Assembly: GCA_030998225.1 (NCBI GenBank)
Contig: JAPYXD010000715.1
Location: 3,534,001-3,598,000 of the forward strand
DNA from: Diplolepis rosae
Lineage: Eukaryota; Arthropoda; Insecta; Hymenoptera; Diplolepididae
Reading direction: 5' to 3'
Length of the DNA stretch: 64,000 bases
In this document: positions 1-11,772 of the stretch, one piece after another
How the letters are laid out: each line of letters starts with the position of its first letter
Numbering within the stretch: position 1 is the first letter of the stretch
Notes under the pieces: model-generated
Told to the model about the DNA's origin: nothing
Seen by the model: only the letters and a program-made list of their open reading frames with translations
The model's database searches: none
Program-made: the position numbers and the translations under genes

Positions 1-1654
1 CGTTGAAGAAGCCTTCCTTTTCCAGAAACCATCTGAGCCTCCTATTAATTATCTTCTCCATGAGTTTACACATATTACAGGTTAGTGCGATGGGCCGATA
101 ACTCCCTGCTTTCAACTTATCCTTTCCTGGTTTGGCAATAGGGACAATTTGGGCCTCTCTCCACTTTCTTTGGAAGCACTTTTGAATCCAAATATGGTTA
201 AACACCACCAATAGATAGTTCAGAGCTTTCAGAGGTAAGTTTTTCAGGAGGATATTCGGTATTTTATCCGGACCGGGGCTAGAATTTTTCGTGGACTCAA
301 GTGATGATATAAGCTCAGTCAAAAGGAGAGGAGAGTTAATGATTAGATTCTTATCTTCCTTAAATCTAGGATCAGAAATGGTTTCATTTTCCAGTTTGAA
401 AGCGAGAAAGTGTTCATCATAGTTGGTGTCACTGGAATTTGATGCATAGTTATCAGCTAGTTCATCAGCAATTTCAGTGGAATCTGTGCTTATTGACCCA
501 TCAGTTTTTTGCAATGCTGTGTTACGCGTCGTGGTAGTCCTCCCTCCAATTGCATTCAATTTCCTTCGAATTTCAGAGCTGGGAGTATTGAATTTTAGTG
601 AAGAGATGAAGTCAGTCCATGATTTTCTAGAACTAGATCTAATTTTCCTTCTGGAAAAGGCTCGTAACCTCTTGAATTCAATCATGTTTTCAGTGGTATT
701 ATGTTTCTTGTAAACATTGAAGGCATGTTTCTTTTTTCTGATAGCCTCATCGATTTCAGAATTCCACCAAGGGACTTGATGTTTGAAGGAGGTTTGAGTC
801 GTTTTTGGAATCGAGATGTTTGCAGCCTCAGTTATAGTTTCAACTAATTCCGCAACTAGATCATCTATATCAACTCCGTTTCCAGACGAGGGGATTTTCA
901 ATTGTTCAATTTTGGAGTTCATTATCTCACCGTACAACACCCAGTCAGCTTTTGGAAATTTCCATCTAGAAGTAAAGTTAAACAGAGTAGGCAGGGGGTT
1001 TTGTAGTTCCAATTTGATGGGAAAATGATCGCTATCGTAGAGATCTTCCTTAGCTTCCCAATCTAGTCTATGGGATATACTAGCACTACAGAAGGATTAG
1101 TCGATCGAGCTAAAGGAAGCGTTTGATTTATTGAAATGAGTGGGTTGATCGTCATTTAGAAGAATGATGTCGTTATTTTCAAGAAGAAGCTTCTCGATCT
1201 TTTTTCCTCTCGAGTTAGTGCTTTTTGACCCCCAGAGTTGGTTATGGCTGTTAAAATCACCGACCAGAATGAAAGGTTTAGGAAGTTGGTCAATTAAATT
1301 TTTCAAATCTGCTAGATTGAAATCGTGTCGATTTGGTATATATACATTACAAATACATATTTCATTAGGGGTGATAAAAGATAGAGCAACGGCTTCCAGA
1401 TTAGTGTTAAGGTGTATTTTTGTTTGGTGGATAGATTTTTTAATATAAATTGCAACACCTCCACTCGCGAAATTTGTGTGTGTACGGTTTTTAAATACAG
1501 AATCGTATCCTCCAATTTTTGCACAGGAGGCATCTTTGAAATTCGTTTCTTGCAGACAGATCAATGCGGGATTAAAGTCTTTGATGAGTAACTGCACATT
1601 ATCACGACGAGGGAAGAACCCATTAAGATTCCATTGGATGATATTTAGAACCAT
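1..1654 (-). pseudogene. LINE ORF2: AP endonuclease and N-terminal reverse transcriptase, one nonsense codon, cut by window edge
   Basis: ORF2 would nick target DNA and reverse transcribe the element RNA. From the start at 1654 the endonuclease shows N-terminal QWNLNG, the catalytic QET motif, the GDFNSHN box and, past the stop, SDHFPI. A single TAA at 1097-1099 interrupts the protein just before SDHFPI, where the family usually has a hydrophobic residue. The same frame then stays open to base 1 and includes the RT entry motifs SPGPDKIPN, PIAKPGKD and SYRPIAL. No RNase H can be assessed. Jockey placement is by motif pattern only. Confidence 0.85.
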
Positions 1655-3049
1655 CGTCGAGGTTGGATGTGGGCTCTAATAGTTTTTCTATTTCCTCAGA
1701 CATTGAGAGAGGCTCATCATCTGAACCTGAACCTGAAGAGGCTAGACCGCTTATTGATTTGAGCAGGATATTAGTTATTTTTGTGCTCCTTATTTTTGCA
1801 GAGCGTTCAGTCAAGTGTGGATAGAGCTCTTTCATCATACAACAGAGAGACTGGATGTCATCAGTGTAGTCATTCGCGATAGTGGCAGGATCAGGAGATC
1901 CGGTAGCTCTGTCAAAAAAATTTTTATATTGTGTATAATTTAGGGGATAATTTGCTGTAGGTTCTTCAAGTACTGTTTTAATTGAGGCAAGCAGTTCATC
2001 TGTGGTCTTCTCAGTTGTTGGAGTGACATTTTTTCCACCCTTTTGTGTCTCATTCATAGGTTTTTTGCTTTTTTGGGTTTTTACAGTTTTCCAATCTTCG
2101 TTTTTTTTTTTTTTATGTCCTTGCTTGGTGCCTTTTGCGATTCCTTCTTTGGAGGCCCATCAGAGACTATAGATGAGCTTGCTTCAGAGAGAGGGCGTTT
2201 ATTTCCGGAATTTAAACGTTCATTAGGTATAGTAGGTAAAGGGGGAAATTAAAGATGTTCATTATTTTTTGTTCTTTGAGTTTGGTCCTGAGATTGGGAG
2301 ATTAGAATAGGTGGTGTTGACATTTGGTTCAGATTTGTGTAATTCAGATTACCAGAAGACTCTTTACTATCGGTCTTGCAATTCTTTGCAATGTGCCCTG
2401 CTAGTTTGCAAAGAAAGCAAACCAGAGTATTAGTTGTTAAATAAATCCAATATGCGGTGTCCTCAAAATTAATTTGCAAGGACTCCGGGATTTTGGAAAC
2501 ACTATCTGGATGAACGTAAACCTGCCTACGGAAGCTGAGTACATGAGCAAACCCAGGTTCTGACATTCCAGCTCTTAGAAAGGTTACTTCAGAAGCCATT
2601 TGGACACCAATCCTTTCAAGCTTAGATTTAATGAACGAGTGTGGGATCACTGTACACACATTAGATAATATCAGCTTCTTGTAATTAGTAATTAGAGGTC
2701 GGAGCTCCAACGAGTGCCCCCGAATGTTGACACTCGAGTGTTTATCTGTGAGGTCGTCAGCTACCTGTTTACTCGCAAGAAACATACACACACGTCCATT
2801 GGAAATTTTAGAAGCAAATCTGATATTAGAGGGGCGAATAATTCTACCTATTTCAACCAGATATTCCGATATAGGAATTTGGGGAAGGGATTCTATGCCA
2901 ATTGCTTGGTCTTTTTTGGGGAATGAGTCTTGTTCTGCTGCAGCTGCATAGCTGCTCCTGTTGTCTATTGAGTTTCCTAGGTTTCCATTTATAGGGATGT
3001 TTTGACTTTGGGTATTTTCAGAATGTTGGCTTACCGTTTGGTTATCCAT
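1623..3049 (-). pseudogene. LINE ORF1 (gag-like, CCHC knuckle), broken
   Basis: ORF1 product would bind element RNA and form the RNP. The first 266 codons (3049 to 2249) include an RNA-binding-like central region and a zinc knuckle CFLCKLAGHIAKNC near residues 210-223. A TAA at 2249-2251 stops the frame, but the same frame then stays open through a lysine-rich stretch. A run of 14 A residues (2101-2114 on the minus strand) shifts the frame, and the tail continues in another frame to 1623. The start at 3049 is the first ATG after the leader. Seen: motif, stop and homopolymer. Inferred: one stop plus one slip inactivated a single original ORF. Confidence 0.8.
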
Positions 3050-3299
3050 AATTTGAAGGGTGCATTAAAAATGCACACTTCCACACTGAGGAATCTCCTC
3101 CCACACGGATAGCATGGTTTCAAATTTCACTAGAGTAAATAGAGAGAGAATGGTACACGCAGTCAATATATAAATATGGAGCGCACACACAAACACGTCC
3201 GATCACAACAGGTGATTCCGCACGAATCAAAAAGGAATTTTGTGTGTGTCATTTGGATTAATCTTTTTTATCATCGTTTGTATGTCTACTTAATAAAAT

Positions 3300-4390
3300 A
3301 ACAGGTCAGTTTTCGTTTACAGTGTTTTTTTGGTGATGAGCTCGCACTTTTTGACTTTTTATCCCGCAATGTTTATCCGTCACATGTGCTATTTTTAAAT
3401 TAATTTTTTTCTCCCCTTAGTAAATTTAGAGAATTAAATTTTTGTGTACTTTTTATTTTCTTGCAAATCGAATTTTTTAGACCATTTTTATAGTTTCACT
3501 TATACAATTCATTTACATCGGTTTACCAAAATTGTTATCTGTTACACGTGCTACTTTTAAGTCTCTCTTGTTGGTAATTTTTTCAAATTAAGGTTCACAG
3601 TTTTACTTTTTAGCTAATTTAGTTATTTATGCCAATTTTATAATTTCAAACTTGCAATTCTTTTACATCATTTTTAACGGAATGCTCATCGGTCACACGT
3701 TCAAAATTGTTCAAGTTCTTCTTTTGTACCTTTATAGAGAAAATTGTTCTGTACAGTTCATTTACATTTAGTTTAGACCCATTTTATAGTTTCACATGTA
3801 TAATTTATTTATATAATTTTATTACAATGCTATCCGCCACACGTGCTATTCTTTTAAGTTCTCTTTAGTAATTTTACAGAAACAATTTTTTGTACAGTTT
3901 TTGTTACAGTTTTACTGTATCGCAAATTTAGTTATTTAGTCCAATTTTATAGTGTCAAACTTGCAATTATTTTCACATCATTTTTTAACAGTATGTTCAT
4001 CGGCCACACGTTCAAGATTTCAAGTTTCTTCCTTTGTCTTTTTATAAGAAATTTTTCTGTACAAGTTTTTTTTACATTTTTTTACATTTTTCTTACATTT
4101 TACATTTTTAACATTTAGTTTAGACCATTTTTATAGTTTCACTTGTACAATTTCATTCATATCGGTTAACCAAAATTGTTATCTGTCACACGTGTTACTT
4201 TTAAGTCTCTCTTGTTAGTATTTTTTTCAAATTAAGATTTTACACCTTTACCTTTTAGCAAATTTAGTTATTTAGACCAATTTTTTAATTTCAAACTTGC
4301 AATTCTTTTACATTATTTTTAACATAATTTTCATCGGTCACAGTTTTAAATTGTTCAAGTTTCTTCCTTTATATTTTTATAGAAAATTTA
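3300..4390. repeat. Degenerate tandem array of two alternating ~150-bp units
   Basis: Seven units are recognisable by a CACACGT-like core near 3381, 3543, 3694, 3839, 4005, 4197 and 4337. Two types alternate. Type A reads roughly TCACACGTGCTACTTTTAAG. Type B reads CATCGGTCACACGTTC followed by CAAGTTTCTTCCTTTGT. The order is A-A-B-A-B-A-B, giving a higher-order dimer of about 300-360 bp. A type B unit recurs at 18890-18970 and related spacer sequence at 17150-17260. No ORF is seen. It may be a satellite or the internal repeats of a dispersed element. Confidence 0.75.
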
Positions 4391-4537
4391 TATTTATATT
4401 TATGAAATACTTCCCGAGTCAAAATTTCAGCCCTATTTAAGCCCTGCATAGTTCCAAATAAAACCTACTTTAGGCCTGCCTACCCCTCTGTGTCCTCTTT
4501 TGAACTCCGTTGGACTTACTTTAGCCCTCTTTAGAAC

Positions 4538-5127
4538 ATATCTGTGATATTTAATTTGGCATTGGGTCAGTTTAGTTACAAATTGTTTATGTCGTAAAAA
4601 ACATAAACATCAGAAAGGCAAACGTTTCGGCCACAAATGGGGGCCCTCTTCAGTGCCAACAATTTTAATTTGCATTAAAAATAACAATTATAAACTAAAC
4701 AAGCAAAACTCATGCGACTTAATATTTATTTTCTTTTTTTGGTTTTTTTGTTTTTTTCTTATACTAAATTTATTAATAAAAAGTAGAATTAAAACATGCG
4801 AATAGACCCTCTAGCATCGTCCTCACACAGAAGTCCTCTCGTGTCCGATTCGTGGAAGATGTGAATTGCTGAACGCGCTACTCCAAAGGCACACAACCAC
4901 AATTAATTCCATAAAAAACACAGGTCAAAAATCCAATAAATATTAAATCGCATGAGTTTTGCTTGTTTAGTTTATAATTGTTATTTTTAATGCAAATTAA
5001 AATTGTTGGCACTGAAGAGGGCCCCCATTTGTGGCCGAAACGTTTGCCTTTCTGATGTTTATGTTTTTTACGACATAAACAATTTGTAACTAAACTGACC
5101 CCATGCCAAATTAAATATCACAGATAT
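4538..5127. repeat. Inverted-repeat (fold-back) element with hammerhead-like motifs in both arms
   Basis: Arms of about 190 bp (4538-4731 and 4936-5127) are near-perfect reverse complements around a ~200-bp unrelated centre. Each arm holds CTGAAGAG, a GGCC/GGCC stem and GAAAC (4624-4653 minus strand, 5012-5041 plus strand). This is the same layout as the hammerhead-like repeats at 17-20 kb, with a degenerate CUGAUGAG box. It interrupts one end of the composite transposon: AGGGC-type subterminal repeats continue on both sides. Confidence 0.8.
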
Positions 5128-5128
5128 A

Positions 5129-5340
5129 TCACTGTGGGTCAATATAACAAAGGACATGTGCAGGAACATGCCAAGGTACACTTCTTTAGAACCTCCTACA
5201 ATCCTCACTTGCATATTTTTAAGACCTCTACTAGACCTGAATATTCGCACTTTTTTTATGTATTTAAATAAGACCTCTTCAACATCCACGTGACTTTGCT
5301 GGTTCTCTTTTTGCCCTCCTAGAACCTACCTCTACTGTTT
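5129..5340. repeat. Left subterminal repeat cluster of the composite transposon
   Basis: Short degenerate copies of TTTAGAACCTCC, TAAGACCTCTAC, TAAGACCTCTTC and GCCCTCCTAGAACC occur here, with more at 4434-4533 (AAGCCCTGC, TTTAGGCCTGCC, TAGCCCTCTTTAG). They match in style the right-end cluster at 16890-17070. Subterminal repeats are transposase binding sites in CACTA elements; that role here is inference. No gene is seen from here to 5924, only AT-rich sequence. Confidence 0.45.
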
Positions 5341-7184
5341 TCGTATTTATATAACTTAATTACACATTCATTATAATTTTTTAATTTGCTTAATCTATTA
5401 ATAGATAGTAAAAATAGTTAAGAATAATTAGGCAGAGTTTGAAAGGTAAAATACATTAAGTTATAAAAAATTAGAGAAAAATTAGAAACCTGTTAATACA
5501 TTCACTTTTGTTTTTCTAGGTTTCAAACTTCAAAAAAATCTTTTTTTTATGATGGTGAATATTTTGTATACAATGTGTAATGTAATAGAAATTTGAATTT
5601 TGTTGTATTCACGTCATAAGTTTTGAAAAAGGGTCCAAAAACACTTTTTTTTAATCTGTAAATTTCTGTAATTACATATTTTTTGAAAAAATTAAATATA
5701 TTGAATTAGAAATTGATTTAATATGAATATGAAGTTATAATTTTTTTGAAGTGGAAAATGAACTTCAAAAAATTGTAACTTAAGTAATTATATATTTAAA
5801 AATCGCTATTAATAAATGAATAATATATAAATAAATAAGCTTATAATTTATATTTCTAGTATATTGTGATTAATTAGGAGTAAAATTATGTGATGATCAT
5901 TAAAATACATGAAAAAGTGGTTGTTTATTCACGTTCTTTTTGGTTAACAGGCAATCCGACGTAAATCTGATCAGCATTATTCATATAAATGCAAACTGCA
6001 GTAAGAGCTTCAACAGAAATCGCGATGACATTGTTAACAAGATTGCATTTATGTAAAAATGTTCGACTATCATATGCAACATTATTATTACCTTGCGCAT
6101 TGAAAAAACTTTGGCTATTAATTTCTCGTATAATTGCATAATGATTCACTGCTCACTGGCATTCTCGCAATGCACAATCACAATCTTTGAGTCTAATAAA
6201 AGTATGGAGAATGCCTAATTTTGTTTCCAAATTATGAACATATTGTACAGCGGACGAGTATGTTTGTAAGTTTTTTTTATATGTTTCTGTTACGTATAGT
6301 GTTCCATTTTTTAATAATCTGGAGTATGTCCATGCTTGAAAATTTTGCGGATTTCCTAAATTGTATATTGCAGTTTGAATCATTTCTAGCAATTCTCGAA
6401 CATGCTTATATATACCCACGCTGTAGCAGTGTGAAAAAACATTTTCAATGATTTTTACTTGTCGTTTTTTCTTTTGACAAAAATTTCGGATAGGGCCATC
6501 AGGTAAAGCTTCAATGAATTTAATCATACGAATAAATTGATGTTGGGATCTTGCTATTTGTGTGTCAATATGGCAAGTTCCGTGAACGAGCCTTAACAGT
6601 TCACCATTTACATTTTCATATTCAAAGCACGAATATACCTATAGCGGTCCAAGTCTTTCAACAATATCGGGAAGGTGTAATAATTGATGCACATTAATTG
6701 AACAAAACAGAAGCCCATACAAATTTTCAAATTCTCTCACAAATTTATGTAAATAATTGCGAGATATTTCTATCATTTGAGGTGTTATCTTGTCAGCATT
6801 AAGAATTGATATTGCTATTACTAATAGAAGATAGTGGTCAAAATAATCTTGTCTTATAATTCCTTCAAGAACTGGAAGTGAATAGGCAAAAAACCAGTTT
6901 TAATTCAGAAATTTTCCAATGCACTAGATCGACAATAGAGCGCGGCATTCGATGCACGAATTTCGGAGGTTTTATTGAATTCAATCTGTTGTTAATAATA
7001 TCGATGAATCCGTACAGAGAAAAAGGTTGAGCACGCCCTGCTTAAAATGTCAGGTAGAAATCGAGTAGATACCGGAAAGAAACCGGATGCAAACCCATTC
7101 GGGTTTTACCCGGTTCTTTACGGCTTTTATCTGGACTCTAATTTCATTTTTCGGGATCTATCTGGGTCTATCCGGTCCTTATCC

Positions 7185-8030
7185 GGGAAGTGATGACAGA
7201 AAATAAGTTGTATGAATATTGTACCCGGTCTTATCCGGTTCCTATCTGGCATATGGATCCAGAAATTAAAATACGAAAATATGTTTCTACACGGATCCTA
7301 TCTGGTTTCTATAAGGCAGTTGTCGTCTTGCAATTTGTTAAGGTGAAAGTACATCTGCTACCCGACCCTACCCGGTTCCTATCTGGCATATGTAAATAGA
7401 AATTAAAATACAAAAATATTTTGCTACCCGGGTCCTATACGGTTTCTATAAGGCAGTTGTCGACTTGCAAATTGTTAAGGTGAAAGTGCATCTGCTCCCT
7501 GGCCTTACCTGGTTCCTATCTGGCATATGGATCCAGCAAATTAAAATACAAAAATATGTTTCTACACGGATACTATCAGGTTTCTACAAGGCAGTTGTCG
7601 ACTTGCAAATTGTTAAGGTGAAAGTGCATCTGCTACCTGGCCTTACCTGGTTCCTATCTGGCATATGGATCCAGCAAATTAAAATACAAAAATATGTTTC
7701 TACCCGGATCCTATCAGGTTTCTATAAGGCAGTTGTCGACTTGCAAATTGTTAAGGTGAAAGTGCATCTGCTACCTGGCCTTACCTGGTTCCTATCTGGC
7801 ATATGGATCCAGCAAATTAAAATACAAAAATATGTTCCTACCCGGATCCTATCAGGTTTCTATAAGGCAGTTGTCGACTTGCAAATTGTTAAGGTGAAAG
7901 TGCATCTGCTACCTGGCCCTACCTAGTTCCTATCTGGCATATAAATCCAGCAAATTAAAATACAAAAAAATGTTTCTACCCGGATCCTATCCGGTTTCTA
8001 TAAGGCAGTTGTCGACCTGCAAATTATTAA
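7185..8030 (+). repeat. 138-bp tandem repeat, about six copies
   Basis: The landmark GTCGACTTGCAAATTGTTAAG recurs at 7323, 7461, 7599, 7737, 7875 and 8013 (first base of the CGACTT/CGTCTT core), exactly 138 bases apart each time. As 138 is divisible by three, an ORF runs through several units; it is a by-product of the period, not a gene. The outer units are the most diverged, as expected for unequal exchange. Confidence 0.95.
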
Positions 8031-8098
8031 AGAGCCGGATACAAACCGGATAAAAATCTCAAAGGTCCCGGATAAGATCTTATCCGGAAAACCGGGTA

Positions 8099-9099
8099 CA
8101 CTGAGAGAAAATTACCACGTTATTTTACGGTTTTCGGAGGTATAGCAAGGATATTTATTAAAACCAAGAACTTTTACTGTCCCGTAATTTTTTTTCTGTG
8201 ACTATCCTTAAAATGTATTTGTTTGCACCGCAATATTTTTTTTAATAATTTTCACAGTACGATGTTTTAAAAGTTTCTCTTGATGTCAGTTATAAAATAC
8301 AAGCCTAACAGAAAAATATGCCGTTAGTGTGTTTAAAGAAATATAATTCTTATACGAGCGACTTTTGCTGTGAGTTGGTTAAAAAAACTCGGGAGTCAGC
8401 AAGCAATTATGTAATGTAATCATAATAATCATATGCGAGCACGTGTGTGTATGTGTGTATATCTGATTGTGTCGAGGTAGTAACAATAACGGGGCCCAAA
8501 CACTTTTTACACGGCCCTGCAGTAGTTGCAGGTTATAAGCGCTATTTCCTTTCTTGTATTCCAAGCGTGCGCAGCCGAGAGGCTTAGTCGTTAGGTTACT
8601 AATGCGATAATTATAAGTAGAGAGGGTTCGAACCCGCAGCGTTAAGAATAATTTTTAATACTGTCTAAACGAGCGTTTGTGTAGTGTAGAGGGGGGTGTG
8701 TTTGTAGGTAAGTGTGTATATAAAAATAGTAAGTTAAGTGTCTACTTAATAGTAAATACAATTTTGAAATATACTAAGAGTATTCATCGATTCAACTACT
8801 GCTCTTATTTGATTTACCTATGTTCCTGCAGATCACTTAACTTAAAAAATGACACTGGGGCCTTTACGAACTACGAAAAGTAAGTTAAAAAGTAGTCAAA
8901 CCTACTGAGATTTTTTTTCGGTGTACGTGTAACAAAAAAGTACTGTCAATTTACTCAAATAAAATTTCCCAGCTTGAAAACAGATTTTTTACTGTGAAAA
9001 CAGTAAATTTAACCTTCCAAGCGAATATTCCTCCATTGCCATTAAAAACGGTAAATACTAGTCTTAACTCGAATTTTGCCTGTACTTTTTCTCTCAGTG
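8099..9099. mobile_element. TA-flanked MITE (CACTGAGAGAAAA ends)
   Basis: The left end CACTGAGAGAAAA and its reverse complement at 9087-9099 are each bordered by TA (8097-8098 and 9100-9101), so this 1001-bp piece is nested inside the CCGG-rich element. It has no ORF of note. It contains a tRNA-like segment at about 8565-8642. The ends resemble those of the MITEs at 14801, 24634, 41430 and 59303. Confidence 0.75.
8565..8642 (+). other. tRNA-like segment (possible SINE head)
   Basis: A perfect B-box-type arm GGGTTCGAACCC (8624-8635) follows about 50 bases after an A-box-like GCAGCCGAGAGGCTTAGTCG (8571-8590). This spacing suits a tRNA or tRNA-derived SINE promoter. I could not fold a convincing acceptor stem or name an anticodon, so a functional tRNA is unlikely. 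A SINE relic captured by the MITE is the best guess. Confidence 0.4.
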
Positions 9100-11363
9100 T
9101 AGATATTATGCGATCCCATATAGAGCCCGGTTAAGCTCCAGGTATAAACCGGGGACAAAAACCGGGTACAAATCCAGTAACGCCGGATAAGAACCGAGTA
9201 TCCGTATTTCGAGGACCCGACTACAAACAGGATAAAACTCTTACAGAGCCCAGATAAGATCCATATAGAAACCGGACAAAATATTATATCAACCCAGATA
9301 GAATCCAATTAAGTGCCGGATTAGAACCGGGTATAAGTATTTTAAGGAGCCAAATACAAACCAGATAAAAATCTCAAAGGTCCCAGGTAAGAACCATATA
9401 GAAACCGGGTGAAGATATTATGCGATCCCAGATAGAACCCGATAATCTCCGGGTACAAACCGGGGACAAAAACCGGGTACAAATCCATTAGCGCCGGATA
9501 AGAACCGACTTTTACTCGGTTCTTATCTGGGTTCTATCCGTCATTTTAAGCAGGGCGGTGTTCAATACTAAAAAGTAAGGTCAACATTTTTTTGACGACG
9601 CCACCTTCAACACCATGCATACGGTCAATCGCTATACCTCTAATAAAATCTGGCATGAGTTTAGAAAGAGCTGTTGGGCCTTTGACGCCCATCACAGGCT
9701 TATTATGTTCCGCAACTAATTCAGAATATCTTATGGATTCCTCTGATGTTCTTAATTCTAGTTCATTTTCATAAGGATAAACATGACCATGCCCGTTTGG
9801 AAAGACAGGAACACTCGTACTCTTACATAAACAAACGGAGCAACCATAATCACCGTTAAATTGTATAAAATTTATACATTGACATCTTGCTACTAAATCA
9901 CACGTTCCCATTTATAAAATTCCTCTTACATTTATTGTAATATCGTTCGAGGGTACATGTATTTTGATACCGCCAGCAAGTTTCTTTAAATCTGCACGCA
10001 TGGCATAGAAAAATCGGTTCATATTAGGCTTTTGAGGACTGTACCACAATCCTGCAAAAAGAGTATTTTCTCATTTTTTCCTATCGGAAAACCGTACCTC
10101 ATTAATTGTCAAATAAATAGGTGTTACGCTGATATTTGCTGACTTAAAGACTGGTGCACTATCTGCATACGAGGTACAAGATATATTATTAGGATTTGAG
10201 AGAAATCCATTATCAAACCATGTACGATACAAGCTGCCGTCATATACATCAGTTATAATACCAGGTGGATGTTGTGGCCTATGAAACCGATTCTGCAAAC
10301 TATTGTAAAATTTCTTTCTTTTGTACATTTCTTGTAGTTGTTCAAGAAACGGTAATAATACAAAGTAAGAATTCTTTTTCCTTGGACAAGAGGGATACAT
10401 ATCGTCTAGTGACCTTAAATCTCTTAAACAAGTCGAACAATAAAAGTGTTTTTGAATAGGCGTATTGCCAAAAGCAAAAAATTTTTGAAATTTATAAAGT
10501 GAATTTTTTTTTAAACCATCCAATGCACAGTGTACATTGATAACCGTTATTATGTCGGCAAGGCATTGCATTGTAACATTATGATGTAATAATAAACTTA
10601 AGATTAGTAGCATGCTGTCAATAATAGTCAATGGAGCATCTCGATAAAGTGGTGCATATGCAGCAGCAAAGTTATTATTTTCCAGTTCGGCTTCGTCGTT
10701 TCCTTCTTCACTTTCGGATGAACTAAACTCCGTGTTGCTTTTTTCACTGAAATCTGACATCCCGTCGTTGTCTGGATTGTTGTTTTCAAGTTGGGGTCCA
10801 ACAGTTTCTCTGTAATGAGAGTTATTCTTATAGTCCTCTAATAAAAAAAAGAAGTAAATGTCCCACGTACCTATTTTAATTTTCTTGCAAAAATAAAAAT
10901 TCCTATACACCTCCAAAAAACTTCAAACTTAAAAATACAATTTAATATCTCAGTAAACTCTATGGGAGTAAATAAATAGGGTGTGCATGGAAGACTCGTA
11001 TTCAATATTTAAAAAAATTATAATCACAGAAACATTGCAAGTTTCATTAAAATTAATGACGGACATTTGCAAAACATTTTTTATATATATTTTATATCAC
11101 GGAAAAAAATTTTATCTTAAATTCCGATAATTCTACTTTTTTACTAGCAATCTAAACTACCGGAACATCTTTAATTGCAAAAGGTAATATGTACTTATCG
11201 GAATATCTCTAAAATTGGCTTCGATACTGTTATCATCTAAATTATTATGATGATAATCATACTGAGCATCATCGTTCACTTCATCACGCTCTACATCGAG
11301 AAGCTTTCTCAATCTTACTTTCTTTTGATGACCACACACTTCATCTATAGATTTTCTTGACAT

Positions 11364-11772
11364 TTTACGTTAGAAGAAGATATTCAGCTACAATAAATAA
11401 TCGATTGTGATTGCATGAATTGCACGTAAACGATTAAAGCAAATGAAGAGGTTAAGAGCATGCTATAGTATAATACATACCTACCTTATTGGGACTTTTT
11501 TCGGCTATCCAACTTCCACAGAAATAGCAATATTGGATCGAAATTTTCGGAAATGAAATAAAAGACACTGAGTAACGTTTATCTGTTATTACATTTTTAT
11601 AACTACGAAAGGAAATGTTTAATATAATTTTTTTACTAATTATAAAAATTTAATACCAGACAAAAAACAGACGAAACACTTTGTAACTCGCTTCACTTTT
11701 CTCTCTGAAGTCACGACGTTTTTTATTGAAAATTTTATTTTATATGAAATATTTCGACGTTTATTTTGAAAT
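11364..11772. promoter_or_regulatory. Divergent spacer between transposase and BEN gene
   Basis: These 409 bases lie between the two start codons, which face away from each other, so promoters for both genes must be here or in upstream untranslated exons. The sequence is AT-rich with several TATA-like stretches (for example near 11465). None can be singled out as a functional box. Confidence 0.4.

Larger units (their letters stand above)
1..3250 (-). mobile_element. Jockey-like non-LTR retrotransposon, 5' part
   Basis: This is a LINE read from right to left: a 5' leader (about 3050-3250), a gag-like ORF1 with a CCHC knuckle, then ORF2 with an apurinic endonuclease and the start of a reverse transcriptase. 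The 3' part, including the RT catalytic box and tail, lies beyond the left edge. ORF1 and ORF2 overlap by about 30 bases, as is usual in the Jockey group. The element carries two in-frame stops and one slip in an A-run, so it looks dead but fairly young. The exact 5' end was not resolved because only one flank is present and no target duplication can be tested. Confidence 0.85.
7035..9557. mobile_element. CCGG-rich non-autonomous DNA element inserted in the transposase gene
   Basis: The ends are inverted copies of GCCCTGCTTAAAATG (7035-7049 and 9543-9557). The match extends weakly outward as TTGARCAC, so the true tips may lie about 8 bases further out. The interior is saturated with short inverted and direct variants of CCGGATAGAACC and ACCGGGTACAAACC (7060-7200, 8030-8098, 9100-9540). 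It also holds a 138-bp tandem array and a nested TA-flanked MITE. Transposase coding sequence resumes on both sides, which proves insertion. No transposase of its own and no clear target duplication were seen. Confidence 0.8.
5925..11363 (-). pseudogene. CACTA/EnSpm (Tnp2-like) transposase, interrupted and stop-ridden
   Basis: Cut-and-paste transposase. First exon is 11363 to about 11160, beginning MSRKSIDEVCGHQKK. A second exon starts near 10838 after a good acceptor (TTATTAG) and includes an acidic linker, a CSTCL zinc-like pair and the core motif NNISCTSYADSAPVFKS, whose Asp fits the first catalytic position. Then come GTCDLVARCQC, FNGDYGCSVCL and DRMHGVEGGVVKKML. In-frame TGA (10071-10073) and TAA (9912-9914) break it. 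A 2.5-kb element at 7035-9557 splits it. The remainder (about 7030 to 5925) has KPPKFVHRMPRSI, a frameshift near 6900, a TAG near 6660 replacing a conserved Trp, and the C-terminal region. Family is from remembered motif order. Confidence 0.8.

Noticed and set aside
7465..7926. 153-codon plus-strand ORF with a repeated peptide
   Set aside because: It is produced by a 138-bp tandem repeat whose length is divisible by three; codon content is AT-driven and there is no start context or domain.
10040..10095. Intron in the transposase gene between 10095 and 10050
   Set aside because: The reading frame continues straight through with a single TGA and keeps family-like sequence on both sides, so a nonsense codon explains it better than splicing.
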